From contig NZ_CP172404.1 in assembly GCF_048213115.1 (NCBI RefSeq), positions 124,001-188,000 on the forward strand: a DNA stretch of 64,000 bases. Direction: 5' to 3'. The number at the start of each line of letters is the position of its first letter. The stretch's first letter is position 1. This document shows, in pieces, positions 1 through 9,509 of the stretch. A program made the translations under genes and the position numbers. The notes below the pieces were generated by a model. It saw nothing but the letters and a program-made list of their open reading frames with translations. It made no database searches and was not told the origin of the DNA. The DNA is from Niveibacterium terrae. Its GTDB lineage: Bacteria > Pseudomonadota > Gammaproteobacteria > Burkholderiales > Rhodocyclaceae.

Positions 1-607
1 CGAACATCACGGCGCGCAGGCCGCTGCGCACGTCACGGACCGGGATTGCCTGTTCGCGGTCGGTCAGCAGCGTCACCTCCGACTGCAGCGAGAAGGTCCG
101 GGTGACCTGGCCGATCACTCCGCGGCCGTCGATGACCGGAAGCCCAGCTTCGACGCCGTCGCGCTCTCCCCGGTCGATGATGACCCGGTGCGCGAAGGGG
201 TCGCGGGCCGTGTACAGCACTTCGGCGGCGACGCTGCGTGCGTTCGTGCGTTCGCGCATACCCAGCAGTTCGCGGATCTGGCGGTTGTCCTGCTCCAGCG
301 CGTCCTGACGCAGCAAGCGCTTGGCGTCCTGCAAGGCGCGGCGGCGCAGAGCCTGGTTTTCCTTCTGCAGCTGGTTCAGCGACGAGAAGTATTCCAGAGT
401 CTGATGCGTCCAGTCGGCTGGGGTCGCCGCGGCGATCTGCAGCGGATAGCTCAGCACGGACAGGCCCTGGCGCAGCGTTTCCATGTAGCGGAAGCGCAGG
501 TCGGCCACGAGCAGTCCGATGGACAGCACGAGGAAGAGCGTCAGCCGGGCTGCGGGAGGCAGGCCGCGCCGAAAGAATGGGGGAGGTTGATGGCCGACGA
601 CTGACAT
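1..607 (-). CDS. mreC: Rod shape-determining protein MreC (partial, 3' end outside window)
   Basis: MreC is a bitopic inner-membrane protein that links the MreB cytoskeleton to the elongasome (PBP2/RodA) in the periplasm. The visible 202 codons begin at the ATG at 607 and read MSVVGHQPPPFFRRGLPP, then a membrane segment (about residues 22-38), a coiled coil starting SLNQLQKENQALRRRALQ, and the start of the beta-barrel domain (GERDGVEAGLPVIDGRGVIG). The gene continues past the left edge. It follows mreB by 57 bp on the same strand, the usual mreBC order, so the two are very probably co-transcribed. The N-terminal sequence and the neighbour leave little doubt about the identity. Confidence 0.93.
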   Translation of the reverse strand, partial: MSVVGHQPPPFFRRGLPPAARLTLFLVLSIGLLVADLRFRYMETLRQGLSVLSYPLQIAAATPADWTHQTLEYFSSLNQLQKENQALRRRALQDAKRLLRQDALEQDNRQIRELLGMRERTNARSVAAEVLYTARDPFAHRVIIDRGERDGVEAGLPVIDGRGVIGQVTRTFSLQSEVTLLTDREQAIPVRDVRSGLRAVMF

Positions 608-664
608 GATCGTGAACGGGGAAGGGAGAAGCGGCGCCTCTCCCTTCCCGAGCTGTTTCCCCGG

Positions 665-1714
665 TTATTCGCTGGCGAAAATGTTGCCGAGCTTGTCCAT
701 CTTCTCGAGCGCGAGGCCGGAGCCGCGCACGACGCAGGTCAAAGGATCGTCGGCAACGATGACCGGCAGGCCGGTCTCTTCCATCAGCAGGCGGTCGAGG
801 TCGCGCAGCAGCGCGCCGCCACCGGTTAGAACCATGCCGCGTTCGGCGATGTCGGCGCCCAGTTCCGGAGGTGTCTGTTCGAGCGCGATCTTGACCGCCG
901 AGACGATCGAGTTCAGCGGGTCGGTCAGCGCTTCGAGGATCTCGTTCGACGAGATCGTGAAGCTGCGCGGGATGCCCTCGGCCAGGTTGCGGCCCTTCAC
1001 TTCCATCTCCTTGACTTCGGAGCCGGGGAAGGCCGAACCGATGTTCTTCTTGATGTTTTCGGCGGTGGTCTCGCCGATCAGCATGCCGTAGTTGCGGCGG
1101 ATGTAGTTGACGATCGATTCGTCGAACTTGTCGCCGCCGACGCGGATCGAGCCCGAATAGACCATGCCGCCCAGCGCGATGACGCCGACTTCGGTCGTGC
1201 CGCCGCCGATGTCGACGACCATCGAACCGGTCGCGTCAGCCACCGGCAGGCCGGCACCGATTGCGGCGGCCATCGGTTCCTCGATCAGGAAGACCTGGGA
1301 GGCTCCGGCGCCCAGCGCCGACTCGCGAATCGCGCGGCGTTCGACCTGGGTCGAACCACAGGGCACGCAGATGATGATCCGCGGGCTGGGGGCGAACAGC
1401 GAAGAAGGATGAACCTTTTTGATGAACTGCTTGAGCATCTGCTCGGTGACCGTGAAGTCGGCGATCACACCGTCCTTCATCGGGCGGATCGCGGCGATGT
1501 TGCCCGGAGTCTTGCCCAGCATCTGCTTGGCCTGGGCGCCGACCGCTTGGATCGTCTTCTTCGCGTTGGGCCCGCCTTCGGTGCGGATGGCGACGACGGA
1601 AGGTTCATCGAGCACGATGCCTTTGCCGCGGACGTAGATCAGGGTGTTGGCGGTACCGAGGTCGATCGCGAGATCGTTCGAGAAATAGGAGCGCAGGGAT
1701 CCGAACATTGGCAA
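665..1714 (-). CDS. mreB: Rod shape-determining protein MreB, bacterial actin
   Basis: MreB is an ATP-binding actin homologue that polymerises under the inner membrane and directs lateral wall synthesis. The 349-residue length is typical. The actin-fold phosphate loop IDLGTANTLIY lies at about residues 17-27, the second phosphate motif VVDIGGGTTEVGVIAL near residue 170, and the adenosine motif VLTGGGALLRDLDRLL near the C-terminus. A short amphipathic N-terminus (MFGSLRSYFSNDL) fits membrane binding. The gene leads the mreBC operon and is divergent from gatC, with 229 bp between them. Nothing in the protein looks damaged. Confidence 0.97.
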   Translation of the reverse strand: MPMFGSLRSYFSNDLAIDLGTANTLIYVRGKGIVLDEPSVVAIRTEGGPNAKKTIQAVGAQAKQMLGKTPGNIAAIRPMKDGVIADFTVTEQMLKQFIKKVHPSSLFAPSPRIIICVPCGSTQVERRAIRESALGAGASQVFLIEEPMAAAIGAGLPVADATGSMVVDIGGGTTEVGVIALGGMVYSGSIRVGGDKFDESIVNYIRRNYGMLIGETTAENIKKNIGSAFPGSEVKEMEVKGRNLAEGIPRSFTISSNEILEALTDPLNSIVSAVKIALEQTPPELGADIAERGMVLTGGGALLRDLDRLLMEETGLPVIVADDPLTCVVRGSGLALEKMDKLGNIFASE

Positions 1715-1943
1715 AATTCCGTTTCAGGGGTTGGCCCCCGGGGTTGCGGGCGCGCCGCTGGGACGCGAAGGCGATTGCACCAAGTCTGCAATCGCCGAGG
1801 GCGAACAAGCTTACAGCGCTTGCTCCGCCTGGACGAGCCGCATCTGCGACTCCCCGGCATCCGTCCGGCTGGGGCGGGTAAAGCGTCTATGATAACCTAT
1901 TCAATTCTATGGATTAAATCCGCGAGCGCGGTCAATTCCCATC
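1715..1943. promoter_or_regulatory. Divergent promoter region between mreB and gatC
   Basis: These 229 bp separate two divergent operons (mreBC and the gat cluster), so promoters for both should lie here. The stretch from about 1885 to 1920 is AT-rich compared with its GC-rich surroundings, as expected of promoter DNA, but I cannot assign -35/-10 boxes with confidence. No gene is supported inside it. Confidence 0.4.
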
Positions 1944-2231
1944 ATGTCCCTCTGTACTGATGATGTTTTCCGCATTGCCAAGCTGGCCAGGCTGGAACTT
2001 GATGCCGGTGAAGCCCAGGCAACGCTAGACAAACTCAACGGCATCTTCGGCCTGATCGAGAAGATGCAGGCGGTCGATACGACCGGCGTCGAACCCCTGT
2101 ACAAGCCTCAGGCCGTCGCTCAGAGGCTGCGCGACGACGTCGTGACCGAAACTGACCGCCGCGAAGCCTATCAGGCTGTCGCGCCGAGCGCCGAGGAAGG
2201 CCTCTACCTCGTCCCCAAAGTCATAGAGTAG
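1944..2231 (+). CDS. gatC: Asp/Glu-tRNA amidotransferase subunit C
   Basis: GatC is the small subunit that clamps GatA to GatB in the GatCAB transamidase, which makes Gln-tRNA(Gln) and/or Asn-tRNA(Asn) from the mischarged precursors. The 95-residue protein has the family's form: an N-terminal helix (VFRIAKLARLELDAGEA), a central FGLIEKMQAVDTTGVEPLYKP segment and a C-terminal EGLYLVPKVIE that contacts GatB. It opens the gat cluster, but the next gene is gmhA rather than gatA. Confidence 0.95.
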   Translation: MSLCTDDVFRIAKLARLELDAGEAQATLDKLNGIFGLIEKMQAVDTTGVEPLYKPQAVAQRLRDDVVTETDRREAYQAVAPSAEEGLYLVPKVIE

Positions 2232-2290
2232 TCCTCACGAGACGGATTCGGGCGAAGAGCCCGATGTCGAACCAAATCTGGATCACACAC

Positions 2291-2878
2291 ATGTCCGAAC
2301 AACGCGTAGCCGAACATTTTTCCGAAGCCCTGGCGCTGCTCCAGCGCCTCGCTGTGGATAAGCCTTTCCAGTCCTCTGTTGCCGCCGCCGCCAAGCTGCT
2401 GGTCGAGAGCTTCCTGGCCGGAGGGAAAGTCATTTCCTGCGGCAACGGCGGTTCGCACTGTGATGCGATGCATTTCGCCGAAGAGCTCTCCGGCCGCTAC
2501 CGCGAGAACCGCCCGGCGCTGCCGGCGATGGCCGTATCGGATGTCTCGCACATCACCTGCGTCGGCAACGACTACGGTTTCGAGCAGATATTTGCCCGCC
2601 ACGTCGAGGCTTTCGGTCGCGCAGGCGACGTGCTGTTGGGCATCTCGACGAGCGGCAAGTCGCCGAACGTGCTCGCCGCAGTCAAAGTGGCCCGCGAGCG
2701 GGGCGTCAAGGTCATCGCGCTGACCGGCAAGGACGGCGGAGAGCTGGCGCGTCTGGCTGATGTTGCGATCGTCGTGCCGCATTTCGGTTACGCCGATCGC
2801 ATCCAGGAAATCCACATCAAGGTGATCCACACGCTGATCGACTTGGTCGAACGCGGCCTGGGCTACACGCAGGCTTGA
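2291..2878 (+). CDS. gmhA: Phosphoheptose isomerase (sedoheptulose 7-phosphate isomerase)
   Basis: GmhA converts sedoheptulose 7-phosphate to D-glycero-D-manno-heptose 7-phosphate, the first step to the ADP-heptose used in the LPS inner core. The protein is a SIS-domain enzyme closely matching E. coli GmhA: CGNGGSHCDAMHFAEEL, GRYRENRPALPAMAVSDVSH, GISTSGKSPNVLAA and VPHFGYADRIQEIHIKVIH are all present. The ATG at 2291 gives 195 residues and puts the AGGKVISC segment at the same position (about 43-50) as in E. coli. An in-frame ATG at 2264 would add nine residues. It is unusual to find this gene between gatC and gatA. Confidence 0.93.
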   Translation: MSEQRVAEHFSEALALLQRLAVDKPFQSSVAAAAKLLVESFLAGGKVISCGNGGSHCDAMHFAEELSGRYRENRPALPAMAVSDVSHITCVGNDYGFEQIFARHVEAFGRAGDVLLGISTSGKSPNVLAAVKVARERGVKVIALTGKDGGELARLADVAIVVPHFGYADRIQEIHIKVIHTLIDLVERGLGYTQA

Positions 2879-2891
2879 AAGAACGAAACCG

Positions 2892-4364
2892 ATGATTGAA
2901 CTGAGTCTGAAAGAGATCGCGGCCGGCCTGGCTGCGCGGCAATTCTCCAGCGTCGAGCTGACGCAGACCTTCCTCGACCGCATCGCGGCGCTGAACCCTG
3001 GGCTCAACGCCTTCATCACCGTCGATTCCGACGGTGCCCTGGCTCAGGCCCGGGCCGCCGACGTGGCGATCGCAGCCGGCAAGGCGGGGCCGCTGACCGG
3101 GCTTCCGATCGCGCACAAGGATCTGTTCTGTACTGAAGGGCTCTTGACCAGCTGCGGCTCGAAGATGCTCGAAAACTTCATCAGCCCCTACGACGCGACC
3201 GTCGTTGCGCGGCTCAAGGCGGCCGGCACCGTGCTGCTCGGCAAGACCAACTGCGACGAGTTCGCGATGGGCTCGACGAACGAGAGCTCGGCTTTCGGTG
3301 CGGTGAAGAACCCCTGGGATCTCTCCCGTGTGCCGGGCGGTTCCTCGGGCGGTTCAGCGGCGGCGGTCGCTGCGCGTCTGGCGCCGGCGATCACCGGCAC
3401 CGATACCGGCGGGTCGATCCGCCAGCCCGCTTCGCTGTGCGGCGTGACCGGTCTGAAGCCGACCTATGGTGTCGTGTCGCGCTGGGGTATGGTTGCCTAT
3501 GCTTCGTCGCTCGACCAGGGCGGCCCGTTTGCGAAGAGCGCCGAGGACTGCGCGCTGATGTTGAACGCGTTCGCCGGCTTCGACGACAAGGATTCGACTT
3601 CGGCTGAACGCGAGGGCGAGGACTACACGCGGCTCCTGAATCAGGCTCCGGCCGATCCGGCCAGGCCGCTCGCCGGCGTGCGCCTGGGCGTTCCGAAAGA
3701 ATACTTCGGAGAAGGGCTTGCCGCCGACGTGCGCGTTGCGATCGAAGCGGCGCTCGTCGAACTCGAAAAGCTTGGCGCGGTGCGCGTCATCGTTAGCCTG
3801 CCCAAGACCGAGCTGGCGATTCCGGCCTACTACGTGATCGCACCGGCCGAGGCGAGTTCGAACCTGTCGCGCTACGACGGCGTTCGCTATGGCCACCGCG
3901 CCGCCGAGTACCGCGACCTGATGGAGATGTACTGCAAGAGCCGGGCCGAAGGCTTCGGCCGCGAAGTCCAGCGCCGGATCATGGTCGGCACCTATGTGCT
4001 GTCGCACGGCTATTACGACGCGTATTACCTGCAGGCGCTGAAGCTGCGCCGGCTGATCGCCGAGGACTTCCAGGCGGCGCTGGCCCAGTGCGATGTGCTG
4101 GTCGGACCGGTGAGCCCGACGACTGCCTGGTCGCTCGGCCAGATGGCCGACGATCCGGTTCAGATGTACCTCGCCGACATCTACACGGTAGCGCTGAACC
4201 TTGCCGGTCTGCCGGGCATGTCGGTGCCCTGCGGCTTCGGCAAAGGCGGTCTGCCAGTCGGTCTGCAGCTGATCGGCAACTACTTCGACGAGGCGAGAAT
4301 GCTCGCGATCGCGCACCGCTTCCAGCAGGCGACCGACTTTCATACCCGCGTGCCCAAGCTCTAA
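2892..4364 (+). CDS. gatA: Asp/Glu-tRNA amidotransferase subunit A
   Basis: GatA is the glutaminase subunit of GatCAB: it releases ammonia from glutamine or asparagine, and the ammonia is channelled to GatB. The 490-residue protein is an amidase-signature enzyme with the Ser-cisSer-Lys triad visible: Lys76 (LPIAHKDLF), Ser151 (GGSSGGSAAAV) and Ser175 (TDTGGSIRQPASLCG). Length and motif spacing are normal. It starts 13 bp after gmhA and ends 2 bp before the next start, so the cluster is one transcription unit. Confidence 0.97.
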   Translation: MIELSLKEIAAGLAARQFSSVELTQTFLDRIAALNPGLNAFITVDSDGALAQARAADVAIAAGKAGPLTGLPIAHKDLFCTEGLLTSCGSKMLENFISPYDATVVARLKAAGTVLLGKTNCDEFAMGSTNESSAFGAVKNPWDLSRVPGGSSGGSAAAVAARLAPAITGTDTGGSIRQPASLCGVTGLKPTYGVVSRWGMVAYASSLDQGGPFAKSAEDCALMLNAFAGFDDKDSTSAEREGEDYTRLLNQAPADPARPLAGVRLGVPKEYFGEGLAADVRVAIEAALVELEKLGAVRVIVSLPKTELAIPAYYVIAPAEASSNLSRYDGVRYGHRAAEYRDLMEMYCKSRAEGFGREVQRRIMVGTYVLSHGYYDAYYLQALKLRRLIAEDFQAALAQCDVLVGPVSPTTAWSLGQMADDPVQMYLADIYTVALNLAGLPGMSVPCGFGKGGLPVGLQLIGNYFDEARMLAIAHRFQQATDFHTRVPKL

Positions 4365-4366
4365 AC

Positions 4367-4999
4367 ATGAGCGTGCACACCTGGCTCGCCTTCTTCGCTG
4401 CCAGCTGGTTGATCAGCCTGTCACCGGGCGCCGGCGCGCTGTCGAGCATGACGGCGGGCCTGCGCTACGGCTTTCGTCGCGGCGTCTGGAACATCCTCGG
4501 GCTGCAGTGCGGAATCGCGCTGATGCTGATGGTCGTCGCTCTGGGCCTCGGCGCGGTTCTGGCCGCGTCGAACCTCGCCTTCAACGCGATCAAGTGGTTC
4601 GGGGTGGCCTATCTGGTCTGGCTCGGAGTCCAGCAGTGGCGGGCCGAAGCCCGACCTTGGGTCGAAGACGGGGGGGAGGTGATTCCGGCTTCGCGCCGAG
4701 CCCTGGTGTTGAGAGGTTTTCTGGTCAATGCGAGCAACCCCAAAGGCGTTGTCTTCATGCTCGCGGTGCTGCCCCAGTTCATCAATCCCCATGCGCCCCA
4801 GGCTCCCCAGTACCTCGCCTGCGCGGCTTCGCTGTTCATCTCCGATGTGGTCGTGATGTGCGGCTACACGCTGCTGGCGGCGAGGGTTCTGACCCTGCTG
4901 CGCGAGCCCGGACACATTCGCTGGACGAATCGCGTCTTCGGTGGCGTTTTCGTCGGGGTCGGCATTCTGCTCGCTGGTTTCAAGCGGGGCGCGGCGTGA
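4367..4999 (+). CDS. LysE/RhtB family amino acid exporter
   Basis: This 210-residue inner-membrane protein has the LysE/RhtB pattern: an N-terminal segment with the family motif SPGAGALSSMTAGLRYGFRRG, then about five to six hydrophobic helices, with the conserved NASNPKGVVFMLAVLPQF motif in the middle. The family exports amino acids or their derivatives, driven by the proton gradient; the substrate cannot be told from sequence. The ATG at 4367 lies 2 bp after the gatA stop, and the gene overlaps the next by 3 bp. Being inside a gat operon suggests a possible link to Gln/Asn/Glu pools, but that is only inference. Confidence 0.85.
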   Translation: MSVHTWLAFFAASWLISLSPGAGALSSMTAGLRYGFRRGVWNILGLQCGIALMLMVVALGLGAVLAASNLAFNAIKWFGVAYLVWLGVQQWRAEARPWVEDGGEVIPASRRALVLRGFLVNASNPKGVVFMLAVLPQFINPHAPQAPQYLACAASLFISDVVVMCGYTLLAARVLTLLREPGHIRWTNRVFGGVFVGVGILLAGFKRGAA

Positions 5000-5565
5000 A
5001 AATCGGGCGGCTAGGCCTGCTGGGGGCTTCGCTGGCGCTGCTTGCGGCCTGCGCGACCCGGGCTCCCGAGCGCCCGGAAGTGGGCAAGCCGTCGCCGGCG
5101 GCGCCGCGGAGTCCGGCCGCCAAGGGGGCTGAGCGCCTTTTGCCCGCGGTACCGAACCGGCTGACCCAGCCGACACCGGCCGCGCCGGCGGTCGGCCGGC
5201 CACGGGGGGCGATGCAGGTCAAGCCGCTCGACGTCGCCTTTCGCTGCGCGTCACTCGACGAGCGTCATCACTCGGCCCAGGCTGATGTCGAAGTGAAGGA
5301 GGGCAGGGTTCGCTACCTTAGGGCGAGGCTCGCGACCCCCCAGGGTGGGGCCTGCGAGTTCGCGCTGCCGGACTTCCTGCAGACGCAGCGCCCGAGCGTC
5401 GTGGAATTGAAGGCGCGCAACGGGCGCTGCACGCTGCACATGTGGGAACAGGGGCCCAAAGTCACTTTGGCCTACAGCGACTGCGAGCAATACTGCACGC
5501 CGTCGAAAACGATGGATTACATCCTGCCGATCCTCTACGACCGGCGGGTCAAGCGTTGCAATTGA
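4996..5565 (+). CDS. Cysteine-rich predicted lipoprotein, function unknown
   Basis: I do not recognise the family. The GTG at 4996 overlaps the stop of the LysE-type gene (GTGA) and gives 189 residues. The N-terminus is a lipoprotein signal (KIGRLGLLGASLALLAAC, lipid cysteine at 19). A Pro/Ala-rich linker runs to about residue 70, followed by a globular domain of about 115 residues with six more cysteines (FRCAS, GACEF, GRCTL, SDCEQYC, KRC), consistent with periplasmic disulfides. The end YILPILYDRRVKRCN is distinctive. It sits between the exporter and gatB, in the same direction. Confidence 0.72.
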   Translation: MKIGRLGLLGASLALLAACATRAPERPEVGKPSPAAPRSPAAKGAERLLPAVPNRLTQPTPAAPAVGRPRGAMQVKPLDVAFRCASLDERHHSAQADVEVKEGRVRYLRARLATPQGGACEFALPDFLQTQRPSVVELKARNGRCTLHMWEQGPKVTLAYSDCEQYCTPSKTMDYILPILYDRRVKRCN

Positions 5566-5631
5566 ATGGAAAAGTTGCCTGCGGGTTTTGCGGACGAGTG
5601 AAATCGCGGGGCTTCAAAGGGAAGAGACGAA

Positions 5632-7092
<1,461 letters not shown>

Positions 7093-7105
7093 TCGCTTCA
7101 TCAGG

Positions 7106-7125
7106 GCCGCTTCGCGAGAAGCGGC
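7106..7125 (+). terminator. Stem-loop after gatB, possible terminator
   Basis: A perfect 8-bp stem (GCCGCTTC / GAAGCGGC) with a GCGA tetraloop lies 14 bp after the gatB stop. It has no clear T-run behind it, so it may stabilise the 3' end or help Rho-dependent termination rather than act as a strong intrinsic terminator. Confidence 0.4.
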
Positions 7126-7226
7126 TCATTCGTCCAGGCGAATAGCCTGGCCTGCCAGGTTTTATATTGTCACCCGAATTCCGGTCGCCATAATATGATG
7201 GCCTGTCTTCCCCCCGGGCGCACAAC

Positions 7227-7970
7227 ATGAACCCCCTCAAGCTGCTGTTAGCCACCCTGTTGTTCTGCGCGCAGTCCGCGCAGGCAGCAGATCACCTCCG
7301 CTATGCGGTCGTCTCGTTGGTCGGAGACCAGCTCACGGTCGCAGCCCGTAAGCTTGCGACAGGAACCCGCCTCAACCGGACCGAGAACACCGTGCTTTCA
7401 GTTCAGGGGCTGGGGCTGGACGATGAAGTCCTCGATGAAGTGGACAAACTGCTGCCGGCGCTTGCGCCGGGAGCGCAAGTCAGTCTGCTGGGTCTGAGCA
7501 GCTCCGAGGCCTACAGTGCTCCGACCGACAAGCTTTTGCAGCTGCCTGCGCTGCAGAAGGCGCTTCAGGCCGAGCACCCGGATCGCATCGTGCTGATCCG
7601 CAAGCTGCGCAGCGATGCACGCCTGCAGTTGAGTGACGGAAATGTCGGAAACGGATATCTCGAGGGGCTGGGCTTCTACATCGACAGCACGCTCAGACTT
7701 GAGCAGGAAGGTGCGGGGCGAACCGATAAGGGCTTCATTTCGCCCTATGTCTATATTCAGCTGACTCTTCTCGACGGGCGCGATCTGCGGGAAATAGGGA
7801 CGGTTCCGATCACCGCTTCGCGGCCTTTTGCAGCCAGTGCCAGCCCGTCCGGACTGGCTTGGGATGCTCTGATGGCTGAAGAGAAAGTCGCGATACTGCG
7901 CACGATGCTTCAAGATGCTGTGCGCACCAAGCTTCCCAGGCTGCTCGCCAGCGAAACCCGGCGCAAGTAA
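7227..7970 (+). CDS. Secreted protein of unknown function
   Basis: I do not recognise this 247-residue protein. It begins with a typical Sec signal peptide (MNPLKLLLATLLFCAQSAQA, cleavage before ADHLRYAVVS), so it is probably periplasmic. The mature part looks like an alternating alpha/beta domain (LRYAVVSLVGDQLTV, DRIVLIRKLRSDARLQ, SPYVYIQLTLLDGRDL) with no transmembrane segment, repeats or recognisable catalytic motif. The gene stands alone on the plus strand after the gat cluster and converges tightly with rsuA (5 bp between them). Confidence 0.75.
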   Translation: MNPLKLLLATLLFCAQSAQAADHLRYAVVSLVGDQLTVAARKLATGTRLNRTENTVLSVQGLGLDDEVLDEVDKLLPALAPGAQVSLLGLSSSEAYSAPTDKLLQLPALQKALQAEHPDRIVLIRKLRSDARLQLSDGNVGNGYLEGLGFYIDSTLRLEQEGAGRTDKGFISPYVYIQLTLLDGRDLREIGTVPITASRPFAASASPSGLAWDALMAEEKVAILRTMLQDAVRTKLPRLLASETRRK

Positions 7971-7975
7971 GCCCC

Positions 7976-8683
7976 TCAGGCCTCGCAGCGCAGCGCGGCG
8001 AGGTCGGCTTCGCTGAGCCAGGCCCAGCCGCCTTCCGGCATCGTGTCGGGAAGCTGCAGCCTGCCGACCGCGATCCGCTTTAGCGCTTCGACGCGGTTGC
8101 CGGCCGCACCGATCATCCGTTTGACCTGGTGATACTTGCCGGACGTGATCGTCAGCTTCAGCGTGTGTTCGCCGGTCGCTTCGCAGCTTGCGGCCGCAAC
8201 CGGTTCGGGATCGTCGTGGAGCTCGACTCCGGCGAGCAGCGCTTCGATCAGCGCGGCTTCGACCGGGTGCTTCAGCGTGACCTCGTAGACCTTGGGAATC
8301 TTGCGCTTCGGCGACGAGATCTGGTGGATCAGCTGGCCATCGTCGGTCAGGATCAGCAGGCCGGTCGTGTCTTCGTCGAGGCGACCGATCGCCTGGACTC
8401 CGCGCGCGCGGATCGGGTCGGGCAGCAGTTCGAAGACGCTGCGGTGGTGCTTGGGCTTCTGCGAGACTTCGTAGCCGACCGGCTTGTTGATCATCAGATA
8501 GGCTTGGGCGTGGTAGGGCCAGATCTCGCCATCGACGTCGAGCACGAGTGCTTCGGTCGTGAAGTCCTCGAAGGGATCTTCGCAGAGCTTGCCCGCGATC
8601 GTGACCAGGCCGTGCCTGACCAGTCCCCGGCACTCCTTGCGGCTGCCAAAGCCCTGGGATTGAAGAATCCGGTCCAGTTCCAT
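7976..8683 (-). CDS. rsuA: 16S rRNA pseudouridine(516) synthase RsuA-type
   Basis: RsuA isomerises U516 of 16S rRNA. The protein has an N-terminal S4 RNA-binding domain (MELDRILQSQGFGSRKECRG, VTIAGK), then the catalytic domain with YLMINKPVGYEVS, AIGRLDEDTTGLLILTDDG (catalytic Asp in RLDEDTTGL), ISSPKRKIPKVYEVTL and the SGKYHQVKRMIGAAGNRVEAL motif. The ATG at 8683 gives 235 residues, close to E. coli RsuA (231); a longer reading from 8746 adds 21 residues that do not look like S4 sequence. The related RluE/RluF groups are less likely given the overall similarity to RsuA. Confidence 0.88.
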   Translation of the reverse strand: MELDRILQSQGFGSRKECRGLVRHGLVTIAGKLCEDPFEDFTTEALVLDVDGEIWPYHAQAYLMINKPVGYEVSQKPKHHRSVFELLPDPIRARGVQAIGRLDEDTTGLLILTDDGQLIHQISSPKRKIPKVYEVTLKHPVEAALIEALLAGVELHDDPEPVAAASCEATGEHTLKLTITSGKYHQVKRMIGAAGNRVEALKRIAVGRLQLPDTMPEGGWAWLSEADLAALRCEA

Positions 8684-8714
8684 GATTGTCCTTCCTGATG
8701 TGCGAGGGCGAACT

Positions 8715-9374
8715 CTACCCTGTCTTGCCCGGTTTCCCGGAGTCAAAGTGTGGCAGACGCAGGTGCCAGCGCATCGCGGCGAGGCGAAGCGAGACGATCA
8801 CGCCGTAGGATACCGGTCCTGCCCAGCGGTAATCGACGTTCAGCTCCAGCATCAGAATCAGGCCCAGAGCTCCTGCCAGCGCGGCGGTCGCATAGAGCTC
8901 GCCGCGGAAGATGACCGGCTCCTCGTTGAGCAGCACGTCGCGCAGTATGCCTCCGGCAACGCCGGTGATCACACCCATCACCGCCGCGACGATCCAGTGC
9001 ACGCCGGCGAGCAGCGCGACCCGGGTGCCGATGACCGTGAACAGGCCCAGGCCGATCGCGTCCGGAACCAGGAAGATGTCCAGCGGCAGGGGTTTGCGTT
9101 TCGCCAGCCAGAAAGTGGCGAGACCGGGCAGCGCGACCGCAGTCAGATAGGTCGGGTCGGCGATCCAGAACACGGTGCGGCCGAGCAGCAGGTCGCGCAT
9201 CGTTCCTCCGCCCAGCGCCGCGACGAAGGCGATCACGAGCAGGCCGAAGAGGTCGAAGCGCTTGCGTCCGGCTTCCAGGACCGCTGCGGCCGAGCAGGCC
9301 GCGACGGCGGCGATGCCAAGCCAGTACACGAAGAGATCTATTTCGTGTTCGAGGGTGTGAGAAGGAGTCAACAT
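8715..9374 (-). CDS. TRIC/UPF0126 family membrane protein (YicG-like)
   Basis: This 219-residue protein has about seven hydrophobic helices arranged as two related halves, each with the glycine-rich TRIC signature: FVAALGGGTMRDLLLGR and VITGVAGGILRDVLLNEEP. Such proteins (UPF0126) are bacterial relatives of trimeric intracellular cation channels and are thought to conduct K+ across the inner membrane; the physiological role is unclear. The ATG at 9374 was chosen because it directly precedes the first helix; a further 55 codons are open upstream but look non-coding. It is divergent from the TonB-like gene. Confidence 0.85.
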   Translation of the reverse strand: MLTPSHTLEHEIDLFVYWLGIAAVAACSAAAVLEAGRKRFDLFGLLVIAFVAALGGGTMRDLLLGRTVFWIADPTYLTAVALPGLATFWLAKRKPLPLDIFLVPDAIGLGLFTVIGTRVALLAGVHWIVAAVMGVITGVAGGILRDVLLNEEPVIFRGELYATAALAGALGLILMLELNVDYRWAGPVSYGVIVSLRLAAMRWHLRLPHFDSGKPGKTG

Positions 9375-9509
9375 CGGGGACAATCTCTGGCGGACCGATA
9401 AGCATATCTGCACTTTGCTGTGCTCCGTACAGATCTTTGATACAGGAGTACGCAGTTGTAACAGAGATCTTGCGCAGTTGTCAGAGTGCTGCCCGAATAC
9501 ACTAAAGCA

